From positions 138,359,907 to 138,423,906 of the forward strand of contig NC_071353.1 in assembly GCF_943734655.1 (NCBI RefSeq): a DNA stretch of 64,000 bases. The letters run 5' to 3'. This document shows, piece after piece, positions 44,601-54,331 of this stretch. Below the pieces are notes generated by a model that had not been told where the DNA came from, did not search any database, and saw only the letters and a program-made list of their open reading frames with translations. Each line of letters begins with the position of its first letter. The first letter of the stretch is position 1. This DNA comes from Sabethes cyaneus (lineage: Eukaryota; Arthropoda; Insecta; Diptera; Culicidae). The position numbers and the translations under genes are program-made.

Positions 44601-45382
44601 CTCGCGGGAACGAGCATATTTTAGCAGCCGTGTGTGGATTTTCGAAATTCGTGCTGGTGAAGCCTGTGAAGTCAACAAATACCCAGCCAGTGATGCTAGA
44701 AGAAATTTCGAGTGTTTTTGGATTGCCGTCCCGTATAATAACAGACAGGGGTACGGCATTCACTTCAAAGTTATTTAAGGAATTCTGTAAAGACTACGGA
44801 ATCGACCATGTCTTAGTTGCTGTCGGCGCTCCACGAGGTAACGGACAGGTGGAGAGAAGCAATCGTACGATACTAACAGCACTGCGTTCGTTGGTTGGTG
44901 AGCAAGATAGGCGGTGGGATGAAAAAGTGAAAGCAGTTCAAAGTGCAATTAATACAGCGCCAAATTCTACGACGGGTGTTTCTCCAGCGTCTTTAGTGTT
45001 GTCTTTCAGACCTAGAGATGTGGTGCAAAATGAATTGGTGGCTGTCATTACAGCGGTGGGCGACGATCAGGTTTTGAATGCGGATCAACTTCGAGAACAG
45101 GTGGTGACGGCGACAAAGACAATGCAAGCAAAGCAGAAATTGTTTTATGACAACCGGCGAAAAATAGCAAATGGTTACCAGACTGATGATTTAGTTTTGG
45201 TAGCCAAAGACCAATACGTGCCAGGAGGAAGTCGTAAGCTGGAGCCACGCTTCAAGGGACCATTTGTGGTCACCGAAAAGCTCGCGAACGACCGCTATCG
45301 AGTGACAACGTTGGCAGGTATCGATGGAACGACGAGGTCGTTCAGCACTATATTCAGCCGATCGGATGAAACCTTGGTGTGA
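41626..45382 (+). CDS. Gypsy gag (C-terminal) - pol polyprotein
   Basis: Retroelement replication protein, open for over 1,240 codons. With residues counted from TTG 41660: end of the capsid-like domain (to about 130), two CCHC zinc knuckles (CFQCHKPGH near 144 and CHLCKKEGH near 162), and aspartic protease with ALVDTGG (near 212). Reverse transcriptase follows with TIDLYSGYYQI, RMPFGLANG and the catalytic YIDDL (near 550), then RNase H with LHTDASS (near 697). Integrase has an HHCC zinc domain (H near 904, CPKC near 939) and a D,D35E core: DHLGPF near 972, TDRGTAF near 1029, GQVERSN near 1065. All catalytic residues are present, so pol is intact while gag is cut by the MITE. There is no in-frame ATG near the start; translation from here is not expected. 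Confidence 0.93.
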
Positions 45383-45523
45383 TGCGGCGTTGCTCGACGA
45401 GATGCTGGATGATTCGGAGTTGGAGGAAGAGTCGGAGATAAACACAGAGTAATAAAAATTAAATTTAAATGGTTCAAAGAATGTAATTTCGCTGCGGACA
45501 GCTCAACAATCTGGGTGTCCGGA

Positions 45524-45753
45524 TGTAACAAATTTTGCCACATGGGAAATATCCCTTTACTAAGATTTATACCTAGATCAATTTGCGATATCGATAACAG
45601 AAACACTAACAACAATTAGCTTCCGTTCTCAAAGTTTTTATTACAATAAATTAGTCTATAGAGTATGACTCATGAGGTCAGTCGATAATCCGAAAATTCC
45701 TGGTGAAAAAGTCCGCCTAGAGTTGTGCGTGATCGAGTATTTTAGCATTTACA
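45524..45753 (+). repeat. Gypsy 3' LTR
   Basis: 230 bp, one substitution from the 5' LTR. The sequence immediately upstream (ATCTGGGTGTCCGGA) is not a purine tract. The duplicated CTAC follows at 45754-45757. Confidence 0.95.
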
Positions 45754-46265
45754 CTACTCACTTGTCGCTACTCACTTATCTCTACTCATTTCTTTCTACT
45801 CACTTCTTTCTACTCACTTCTTTCTACTCACTTCTTTCTACTCACTTGTTTTTACTCACTTCTCACTATAAACTTATTTCTTTCCACTTCTTTCTATTCA
45901 CTACTGTATGGACAACTTTTAAAAGACTAGTTTTTAAGTGACAAAGAACTCTACTTACTTCTTGCTACGCACCTTCTTTTACTCACTTTTTTCTACTCAC
46001 TAGTTCCTTCTGAATTCTTTCTACTGACTTCTTTCTACTCACTTCTCTCTACTGACCTCTTTCTACTCACTTCTATTCACTTCTTTCTACTCACTTTTTT
46101 CTATTCACTTCTTTCTACTTACTTCTAACTCAAAACTTATTTCTGCTCATTTCTTTCTACTCTCTACTGTATGGACGAATTTGACAACTAGTCTTTGAAA
46201 CGAGAAGGAATTCTGCTCACTTTTTTTTTATTCACTTCTTTCTACTCACTCCTTAATTCACTTTT
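45754..46265 (+). repeat. CTACTCACTTCTTT-type satellite, right part
   Basis: Continues the array left of the gypsy element. It carries two more of the longer embedded blocks (TGTATGGACAACTTTTAAAAG at about 45906, TGTATGGACGAATTTGACAAC at about 46170), each followed by a CTAGT word and a GAATTCTGCTCAC-like end. Presence on both sides shows that the transposon landed inside a pre-existing array. Confidence 0.88.
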
Positions 46266-46358
46266 CTTGTACAAAATATTCCTCAGTAATCCCGAAAAAA
46301 AAAAATAAAATAATTTTTCGTATAGTTTTTTTCAGATAGTATTCTCTGAAGCTGTTTA

Positions 46359-47736
46359 TCTATATATATAAAAGTGAGCGTGAGTATGTTTGTATGTTTA
46401 TATGTTTGTAAGTTTGTATGTTTGTATGTTCCACCATAACTCCACAACGCCTTGACCGATCTTTACCAAACTTGGCACACATATCCCTTGATATAAGGGA
46501 ATCAGCACTGGGGGCTTGATAAGATGGGGGAGGGGTCGTAACAGGGGGGGGAATTCTGAAATTCCTGAACGGTTCTTCACCAAACTTGCCATACATGTTC
46601 CTGGACATAAAGGAATCAGCACCGAAGGGTTGACAAGAAGAGAAGGGGGGTGGGGGTTCATAAAAGGGTGCAAACCATAACTGCGAAACACCTGGATGGT
46701 TCTTCATCAAACTTGACAGACATGTTCCTTGGCATAAGGGAATCAGAACTCAGGGGGTTGACAAAAATAGGAGGGGGTCATAACATGAGGTGATTCATAT
46801 AACAGGGGGAAGCCATAACTTCGAAATGCCTGGTCAATTCTTCATCAAACTTGGCACAAATGTTCCAAATGAGCACAATTGACATTATGGAATCAGCACT
46901 GGGAAGTTGACAAAATGGGGGAATACCTACCAAGGGGGAGTAAAAGGGGTTGCGTTTTTTTTTTTTTTTTTTTTTTTAATTCTATATTAGAGAGGTTTTC
47001 AGCCTGCGGCTGGTTCGCCTCTTGGGTTGCGTTTTTCTTGCATTTAAACCGATTGCAGTTGTGCAACTTACTTTGAGAAAAGAGGGGGGTTCCACCTAGA
47101 AGGAATATATCGTAAATCAACCTTTGTTTCGTTTCCATAATAGCGATTTTTATTGAGCAAACCGATGCATAATCAGCTACGGGACAGAAGGGGGAGCTGA
47201 CTGGGAAGGAACTGACATGTAGGGGGACGAGGAACATGATTATGAATGTATACTCCGCCATAGCTACGGAACTTCTGGACTGTTCTTCATCAAACGTCAT
47301 TCGTCATTCACATGTTTTTGGCATGATTCTTTTATGCCGGGAGGTTGACAAAAGAGCGAGACGGTCTCTTACAAAGGGAGAGAAAGGTTCAAATGAGTAA
47401 AGGGGTGCGTTTCTCTTGGAACGAAATTTTAGAAATTTGAAGCGATAGCAGTTGTACAAGTTGTTTTATTTCTGAAAGGGAGAATAGGGTGGCCATTAAA
47501 AAGGGCTAGGTTCAAAAACGAAAAAAGGCTTTGTGTCGATTTATAGGGATTACCGAGAAAAAGACAGATTTACAAGTGATTAGGGAACAACGTGAGAGGG
47601 GCTGACAAAGGGAGTAGACATTTTCGAATGAAAAAAGGGGTTTGTTTCTTGCATTATGAGTGTTTTCATTACAAGAACAAATGTACAAGTGACTGAGTGA
47701 CAAAGGGGCCCCGAGTGAGATCGGGTAATCAGCTAG
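46359..47736 (+). mobile_element. Non-autonomous Helitron, 1.38 kb
   Basis: The 5' end is TCTATATATATAAAAG, preceded by A. The 3' end is a hairpin, CCCGA-GTGAGA-TCGGG (47710-47725), then TAATCAG and CTAG, followed by T. This is the Helitron layout: TC start, 3' hairpin about 7-11 nt before CTRR, insertion between A and T, no target duplication or TIR. The interior has at least five diverged roughly 120-bp tandem units, each with a CATAACT...CCTGGAC...TTCATCAAACTTGGCACA core (near 46435, 46555, 46676, 46812, 47262). No Rep or helicase coding remains. Confidence 0.9.
46960..47023 (-). mobile_element. 64-bp LINE 3' end with 13-bp target duplication
   Basis: On the minus strand this is a short segment, AGGCGAACCAGCCGCAGGCT then CTCTCTAATATAGAATT, ending in a run of about 18-23 A. 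It is bracketed by GGGTTGCGTTTTT at 46947-46959 and 47024-47036. The poly-A tail, severe 5' truncation and target duplication are hallmarks of LINE-mediated retroposition. It lies inside the Helitron and so is younger. Confidence 0.85.
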
Positions 47737-47859
47737 TATTTTTTTTAAACCTAAACCTGGTTGCAAGTCTGAAGCAAAATACGTGTTTATCGAAATAATG
47801 AACAAATTTGGATATGAAAGAGTAGTTGCCAATTTGTTCAGTTTAGTTATTCAATATTA

Positions 47860-48440
47860 GAATAAAATATTAAACAAAATAACATAAATTTTGCTACAAT
47901 GGTGAAGTCAAAACGACACCAGAATAACATAGCACTGACACAAAAATTACTCAGAAATAACTAAATATGAAAAAATAGCAAAACCATAACAACAATAAAA
48001 TGAAAATGATCTATAAAAATAATTAGTGGTGTAATAATAAATTACACTAATAAAATTAGTGGTGTAATTGGTTAAACAACACGCTCAACTAGAGATTGGG
48101 AGCTGTGAGTTCGACTCTCACTTTCGCTAAGTCTATATTTTTGGCCTAATATCAAGAATTTTCAGTTTGCCTGAATCTACATTTCTCGCATTAAGCATTT
48201 ATTCTTCCCCAATATAAAAATAATATTAAAATGGCACCAAACCACTACAAAAATAACAGAAAAATAATACAAAGGTTACACAAAAATGATGAAAGACATA
48301 GTACAAAAGTGTTCCAATAATGGAAAAACCTAAACAAAAAGACACAAAGTCCTAAAAGTCACTGAAAATCAAAAACACAAAAGCGAAAAATAGATTCTCG
48401 AATTTAGGATACACGATTTAATGCATGCGAAAGTTGAAAG
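47860..48440 (+). repeat. A-rich degenerate low-complexity DNA around a SINE
   Basis: Words such as AAAATAACA, CACAAAAATGATGAAA and CAAAAACACAAAAGCG recur irregularly. Its complement resembles 10940-11320, which also adjoins a copy of the same SINE. No gene is visible. Confidence 0.65.
48056..48213 (+). mobile_element. tRNA-derived SINE, copy 2
   Basis: A box TGGTGTAATTGG, anticodon-like arm CTCAA-CTAGAGA-TTGGG (AGA in the anticodon position), perfect T-arm GTGAG-TTCGACT-CTCAC with the B box, then the same body and CATTTATTCTTCCCC end as at 11470-11640. No acceptor pairing and no long variable arm, so it is not a functional tRNA-Ser. The word ATTAGTGGTGTAAT occurs at 48021-48034 and again at 48054-48067. 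Confidence 0.82.
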
Positions 48441-49486
48441 GAAATAAGTAGTAAGATTTTTCGTAAATTAATACTAGTTTCTTTCAGTAAGTTTAACTAG
48501 TTTATTTCTGTGTTGTTTTTCGTATTATTTTGTTCTTTCTTTTGCATTTAAAATTTAATCTGAGTTTGCACTTTTCCAGCGTGTCCAAAATCCTAAAGTA
48601 TAACTCTGTTATACTGAGTTATACTCTGTGGAAAGGCGACAATAACCGAAAAATGACACACAAAGATAGAGAGAATAGAAATTCTACGCTTAATTCTGTT
48701 ACAATAAATATTAAATTCGCATTACAGGTACATTTATTTCGAATATTATTTGTATTCTTCTTTAATGTATTTGTATTTGAATTTGTGTTCACTATAGTTC
48801 TATTGTGGACAATCCCAATGCTTTCTGTTCTAGACACAACAGTGCTGATAGGTATTTTATTACACAAAGGTATGACGATAGGCGAATTCACTCCATCGAA
48901 ATTGATGTATAGGTACATCATCAACAACGTCAGTTATTTTTTATTTAATGTCGATGTTTTAAAGCTTGCTCGCAAGTCATAAAGCACAGCTCATAACGAG
49001 TATGACCGGCTTCCAATAGAGTCGAACCTACGACCGACGGAGGTGGCACATGTTTCAGCAGTTAACGTTCCACCCGCAGGCAATTTACCAACGAAAATTT
49101 ATTCGGCAACCAATCCCATCCGGCAGTTCCACACAACACGAGGCACTGGCCACGGTTTTACACCGGCTGTCGGATGAATAAACAATAAATAAATAACACC
49201 TATCGAATTTTTTCCAACCAACAATTATGACTGGTGCTGAAGGACTTTTATTGATGGCCATAACTGGTGTCGAGTTCAGAACGCACTCCGAATCCGTAAT
49301 TAAAATGAATTTTTCGATTTACTTCCCGTTGAAATGTAAAATGAAAGAAATAATTGCTTTGATTAAGTTCGCACAGATTTGACAGATTTTTTATGCTTGT
49401 ATTGATAGTATAATTTCAAATCCCACGTTACACGTTATAAAAACACAAAAAAGCATTTTTTCAGTACTTATATCATCAAAAGTATA
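48441..49486. other. Non-coding AT-rich DNA
   Basis: A 150-codon plus frame (48530-48982) and a minus frame (48619-48927) overlap in AT-rich sequence. Neither has a recognisable domain. Nothing is called. Confidence 0.45.
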
Positions 49487-49559
49487 TGCCCCGAGTGAGG
49501 ATCGAACTCACGACCTTAAGATTATGAGACTTACGCGCTACCTACTGCGCCATCGAGGC
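49487..49559 (-). tRNA. tRNA-Met (CAT), elongator
   Basis: A 73-nt cloverleaf on the minus strand. The 7-bp acceptor pairs GCCTCGA with TCGGGGC (one G-T), discriminator A. The D arm includes GGCGCAGTAGGTAGCGC. The anticodon arm is TAAGT-CTCATAA-TCTTA, with CAT. The T arm is GTGAG-TTCGATC-CTCAC. Boxes A (TGGCGCAGTAGG) and B (GTTCGATCC) are intact. A TTTT terminator lies 5 bases after the 3' end. The A-T pair in the second anticodon-stem position, where insect tRNA-Met usually has C-G, is compensated on both strands, so the gene looks functional. Confidence 0.95.
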
Positions 49560-51119
49560 TTGTTGCTTCCGGAAGCTCAGTAACCAACCACCCAAGCCTT
49601 GATCGAAAGCAAACATTCAAAAATAGTTCCTAACAAACAAACGGAATTCTACGACACAATCTAGCAGCTGCGACTCACACCTATCCGCACCTCCTGTAGC
49701 TGAGGGATTCCCAACTTGAGAATGTGTAGAACTAATAGCGATATGTTATTATTAGATTAGGAGTGCAAACACTCAAACGAATTCGAAAGCGGTAGCAATA
49801 CGATGGATGCAGAGAACACGATAGGTAATAGTTCATTACTTTCCAATTGAAACTATTCAAATCAGTGTCCCGACAACGATGACGACGACGACGACGACTA
49901 GACGCTGAATTGTAAGTAAATATTCCAACTAACAAACTCCTCCTGGTTCTGGTCACAGGTGTTGGAAAGTTCTGAATGATCGGTTAAATTATTGGTAACC
50001 TTTCGGTGGTCGGGTGGAGGAGCGCCCGTATTCGGGGTTGGATTCGGTTTGTGGGAAGAATTTTCAATTTTAATAAAGCACTCCGTTTCGGTGAATTGAG
50101 ATCGAGTTATTCGGCACTATTCGCTGAACTTGTGGAACGGACGGCGTTGTAAGAGGGTCACGGGGAAAGCAACAAACGAAATTGATTTTATAAATGAACC
50201 AACATTTATTCCTAACGCTCATTGCCTTGCTCCTTTGCTGTAAGCTAGACAAGACAGAGCCAGCCAGCAGGCTAAGGACGAACTTTCCCCTCGGGAGTTT
50301 TGCTGTCGATCTCGATTGAGACGTTCAGCGCAGTAAAACTACACCACCACCCCCTCCAAGGAGGGAAACAGAATGCACGGTTGCGGGTTTGTTCGCAGAT
50401 TGAAAGCAAGTGGTAGGATGTAAGCGAAAATCAAAACCTAACCTAACTTTCGCGCGGTGAGCGCTTGTCGTATATCATTGCATTGGAGGAATAACTAAGC
50501 CACAGAAAAGCATTTTAGTTCTACCTAATTGATATCGTTTTTGTTACTGTCGAAGTTGTCTTTTCCCATAAGTGGTAGCAGATTGGTATTTTTCTTGAAA
50601 GCTCTCCTTTTCTTGGTATTTGTAATAGGGTAATAGTTAACAGGATTATGTAATTGCGAAAACCCCTGTTACATAACTAAACAGTGTTCAAAATAATGAA
50701 ATGATTTTGAATCGCAATAATCTAGAAATTTAGTCTAATATGGACATAAAACGTGAGGATATGATGTTCAAAATTTTGTATCAAAAAAGTTCAGGTCAGG
50801 CCGCAGAAATCAATATATTTCTAAATTTAGTTTTCAGAAAGTCGCATGATTAAATCTCTTTCATGGCTTATGTGACCTTCTGAAAACTAAAGTCAGAATT
50901 TATCTATCCAGTTTAAACTTTTGGAACATGCAGTAAACCCGTGTAACTAATTGTATAGAATACATGTATGTACCTTCGATATGAATTTGTTTTAATTTTT
51001 ACTCTTCGACTTCCATAGGTACAGTATTCATGATTTTTCATCTCTCGATTCATCTCATCTTAAGCGAATGCTTATGCGGTCAAAAACTACGTGTACAGCT
51101 GAATTCCTGTTTATCCGCC
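49560..51119. other. Non-coding DNA
   Basis: Includes a short GACGACGACGAC run near 49880-49898. No gene, repeat family or RNA is recognised; short frames (49732-49956 minus, 50070-50252 minus) are unsupported. Confidence 0.5.
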
Positions 51120-51475
51120 CATTCTGAAACTAATCGGACGTGCCACAAGACAACAATATGCGCCCACTACTTTTCTCGCTGTACTTCAATGACGTAGCGT
51201 TGCTTCTGGTGACGATTGTAAATGGGTGTACGCAGACGATCTGAAATCGTAATCTGCAAAAGCTGCTAAATATACTCAGCAAGTGGTGTCGCAAGAACTG
51301 TCTGATCGTTAGTATTTTAAAGTGCCGGATTATGACATTGCATGCATTAGCCCTGTTCTTTTCGAACACAATATTGACACACGAAAAGGTTCAACAAGCC
51401 CACGATAATGGCGTTCTGCTCGATGCTAAGCTTAACTTCAACCTCATCGTTGTCGTCGCACCGGCTTTCACCAGG
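51120..51475 (+). pseudogene. Jockey-type LINE reverse-transcriptase fragment
   Basis: Plus frames read FSLYFNDVALLL, VYADDL (catalytic box intact), LQKLLNILSKWCRKNCLIVS and NGVLLDAKLNF in the order of a Jockey-clade ORF2. Stops follow YADDL and lie elsewhere. It breaks off near 51475, where a fragment of another LINE in opposite orientation begins. Confidence 0.82.
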
Positions 51476-51514
51476 TGTACGATGGGAATCTTTCCAAGCA
51501 GTAGGTACCTGTAG

Positions 51515-51690
51515 CTCGTGATTTAAGCGCCTACGCCACTCTCCGCTGCCTTCCGCTCGAGCACGGCAAGGGCACGTGTGTCCTCTGTGAGCAGCGTCAC
51601 GACTTTATGTTCATAAAGAACTACTGGTCTATTGAGGGTTTTCAACAACTTCAACCCCAATTGCTTGAATATTATCTTTAAACCAACTCG
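51515..51690 (-). pseudogene. LINE ORF2 C-terminal fragment, other family
   Basis: The minus frame contains RPVVLYEHKVVTLLTEDTRAL followed by VLERK. This matches the KTLxxPxxxYGHExW...ALGVFERK layout seen at 59640-60080. A short scrap embedded between pieces of a Jockey copy. Confidence 0.65.
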
Positions 51691-51799
51691 GCTGATCAGT
51701 TCTATGTCGAAAATTGGCCGAGATTTCAAGGATCCACAGTACTTGAAAGCTATGTACTGTTTTCTAATGAGACTATTGTTAGAAATTGTATGTCCTATC

Positions 51800-51910
51800 A
51801 GGGCACTCTATTAACAAACTTGGAATTAAGAATTTAAGAATTGAACGGGTGCAGAAGCCGTTCAGCAGTCTAGCGATGTGTGATCTTTCCGCAACTTCTG
51901 GATATAACGG
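51800..51910 (+). pseudogene. Probable Jockey LINE tail fragment
   Basis: The plus frame has NLRIERVQKPFSSLAMCDL, resembling the RIERVQKRFLRFAL segment near the Jockey ORF2 C terminus. It is likely the continuation of 51120-51475, interrupted by the inverse LINE scrap. Confidence 0.5.
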
Positions 51911-53129
51911 ATTTATTGCAGTGCGTATTCGAACGTTTTGGTATTACGCCGTATTTGGTATAAATTATTTAGCATAACGGTTTTTTCGCATAGTGGTCAT
52001 TTGGAGTAATTGATAATTTAGTCAGATTTTGTTATTTATTGCTTGTTTACCGGAGACTAATTCATACGAGAACTAAGGAAAACTAACTTGTAGTAGGTAA
52101 GGCTAGTGTAACGAATAAACCTAGACAGGTATTTTCCTGTGGAGAGCACCCCCCCCCCCTTCCTACTTCCCGCAGCGGTCGGCGGGCGTCTTGCACTGAA
52201 TCATCTTGGAAAGCAACCACATGATCAGAAAATGATATTTGAGGAATAATCACAAATGACCGTTACACCAAACGGTCACTTATGATTATGCCAAATGAAC
52301 GGCCCCTGTTATATACTTGCCCTGATACGAGGTTTCATTGCATGGTCAATGCAGAGTTCATTACGAAAGAAGGAGGTGGGAGGTTCAAGGAACGTAAACC
52401 ACTAAATTTTTTGAAAAAATAACTATTTTTTACCTTTGCTATACTAGGGTTTATTTCTATTTCCCGTCGTAGTAAGTAAAGCCATTCTAATTTTCATCAT
52501 TTGTTGGATGGATTTAATGAATACTCCAAAAGTTTGTGTACTGATTTGACTAAAACACACTTACCTTCCGATCCGTGAACTTTGAAATCACTGAAAAGCG
52601 ATTTTTAAATCATATTATTGAAATTACACAACTGACTTCATTGCTTTATTCATCGTCCGAACTAAAAATCACAACAATGTTTTCGAATCTAACGCGCATG
52701 TATTTGTGTAGGACTGCATGACATATGTTATTTTGCAAAATTTCTGCAGGTCAGGCAAGTTTTCCTGGCTGTAGAATACCGACAATGCCTTGCATGTGTT
52801 ATTTTCATTTATGAATGACGGAAATTAAAACGATTAGTCGACATTTTCTTCTTCGTCGCCCAAAAAACGTAGGGAATTTGGCTGGTAGGACTTCTTTAAT
52901 GATAAAAAGCATCTAAATAGATCTCAGCTCACTTTGATTGATCGCATATGATAGACAATAAACTAAAATATTAGGGAATAATGTAGCAACATACCCTGTA
53001 TAATCTATTTACATAAGAGGCTTATGTCTGTACCGAAAACCAGGTCACTGACAGGACGTCATAAGAGGCTTATCGGTAACCTAAAACAGGTCATGCTTTC
53101 GTATCAATGGGTTGTATTCTCAGTCACCT
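51911..53129. other. Non-coding DNA
   Basis: AT-rich DNA with a poly-C run at 52150-52158. A CTTTGCTATACTA word near 52436 also occurs at 10848. A short near-direct repeat, ATAAGAGGCTTAT, lies near 53015 and 53063. No gene is recognised. Confidence 0.5.
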
Positions 53130-54331
53130 CACTGGTCGACTGCTCGATTACCCAGCTGGTTGACTAGACTGCCCGACTGGACTGCTTGACTGGACTGGTC
53201 GATTAGACTGCTCGATTTGATTGCTCGACTGGACTGCTTAACTGAACTGCTAGACTGAACTGTTCGATTGGACTGCTCGACTCAACTACTTGATTGGACA
53301 GATCGACTTGACTGCTTGAGTAGACTACTCGACTTAACTACTCGATTCGACTGCTTGACATATTTGCTTGACTCACCACTCGACCCTACTGCTCGACTTA
53401 AGTGCACGATTGAACTGCTCGACTGGACTGCTTGACTGGGCAGCATGATTCATCTGCTCGACTAGACTGCTCGATTCAACTGTTCGATTCGACGCTTGAC
53501 TCAACTGCTCGATTCAACTGCTTGATTCTACTGCTCGACTGGACTACTCGATTCAACTGCTCGGCTCGACTGCTCGACTGAACTGCTTGACTCAACTACA
53601 TGATTGGACTATTCGAATTGGCTGCTCGACTCAACTGCTCTACCTGTTTGCCCGATTCAACTGCTCGACTAGACTACTCGATTTGATTACTCGACTCAAC
53701 AGACAGCTTGATTCAACAGCTCGACTAGACTGCTCGACTTAACTGCTCGACTTAGCCACTCAACCCGACTGCCTGACTCAACTGCTCGATTCAACTGCTT
53801 GACTTAACTGTTTGATTGGACAGCTCGACTTAACTATTTGATTCATCTGCTCGACAGGGCTCCTCGACTGAACTGCTCGACTCAACTGTTCGATTTAACT
53901 GCTCGACTGAACCGCCTGACCCGACTGCTTGACTGGACTGCTTGACTAAACTGTTCGATTCGAGTGCTCGATTCAACTGCTCGACTAGACTACTCGATTC
54001 AACAGCTCGACTGGACTACTCGACTTAACTGCCCGATTAAACTGCTCGACTGGACTGCACGATTTAACTGCTCGACTTAACCGTTCGACTTCTACTTGAT
54101 TCGAGAGCTCGACTTAACTGTGCGATTCAACTGCTCGACTGGACTACTCGACTCGACCACTTGATTCAACTGCTCGACCGGTCTGCTAGACTGAACAGCT
54201 TGATTTTACTGCTCGATTTGACTGCTCGACTTGACTGTTCGACTCGACTGCTCAACCCAACTGCTTGACTCGATTGCTTGATTAGACTGCTCGACTCGCC
54301 TGCTCGACTCGCCTGCTCAACTCGATTGCTT
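53130..54331 (+). repeat. 13-bp minisatellite, about 92 copies
   Basis: Degenerate tandem units of 13 bp on a GACTGCTCGACTN / AACTGCTCGATTC theme with substitutions in most units and occasional 1-2-bp length changes. The TCGA word in the middle of the unit is the best conserved part. Stops occur on the plus strand, so it is not coding. Bounded by unique sequence on both sides. Confidence 0.93.

Larger units (their letters stand above)
40241..45753 (+). mobile_element. Ty3/gypsy LTR retrotransposon, 5.5 kb, with nested MITE
   Basis: Identical-length 230-bp LTRs (TG...CA) flank a gag-pol region in Pro-RT-RNaseH-integrase order. The two LTRs differ at a single base (C40317 versus G45600), indicating recent insertion. 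The flanking CTAC on both sides is consistent with a 4-bp target duplication, though CTAC is common in the surrounding satellite. No standard primer-binding site starting TGG and no clear polypurine tract are seen next to the LTRs. The leader (40471-40925) begins with a small inverted repeat, TCCTGT-AG-ACAGGA. There is no envelope-like frame after pol. A 357-bp hAT MITE interrupts gag. Confidence 0.96.

Noticed and set aside
45383..45523. Envelope gene after pol
   Set aside because: Only 141 bp separates the pol stop from the 3' LTR; no room for an env.
43382..45615. Minus-strand frames opposite gypsy pol
   Set aside because: Antisense shadows of the polyprotein.
48056..48140. tRNA-Ser(AGA) gene
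   Set aside because: T-arm and anticodon loop are present, but there is no acceptor stem and no long variable arm, and the body is repeated elsewhere as a SINE.
53130..54331. Possible expansion product of the GACT array
   Set aside because: Similar words but a 13-bp period and a conserved TCGA core; not derivable by simple slippage of a 4-bp unit.
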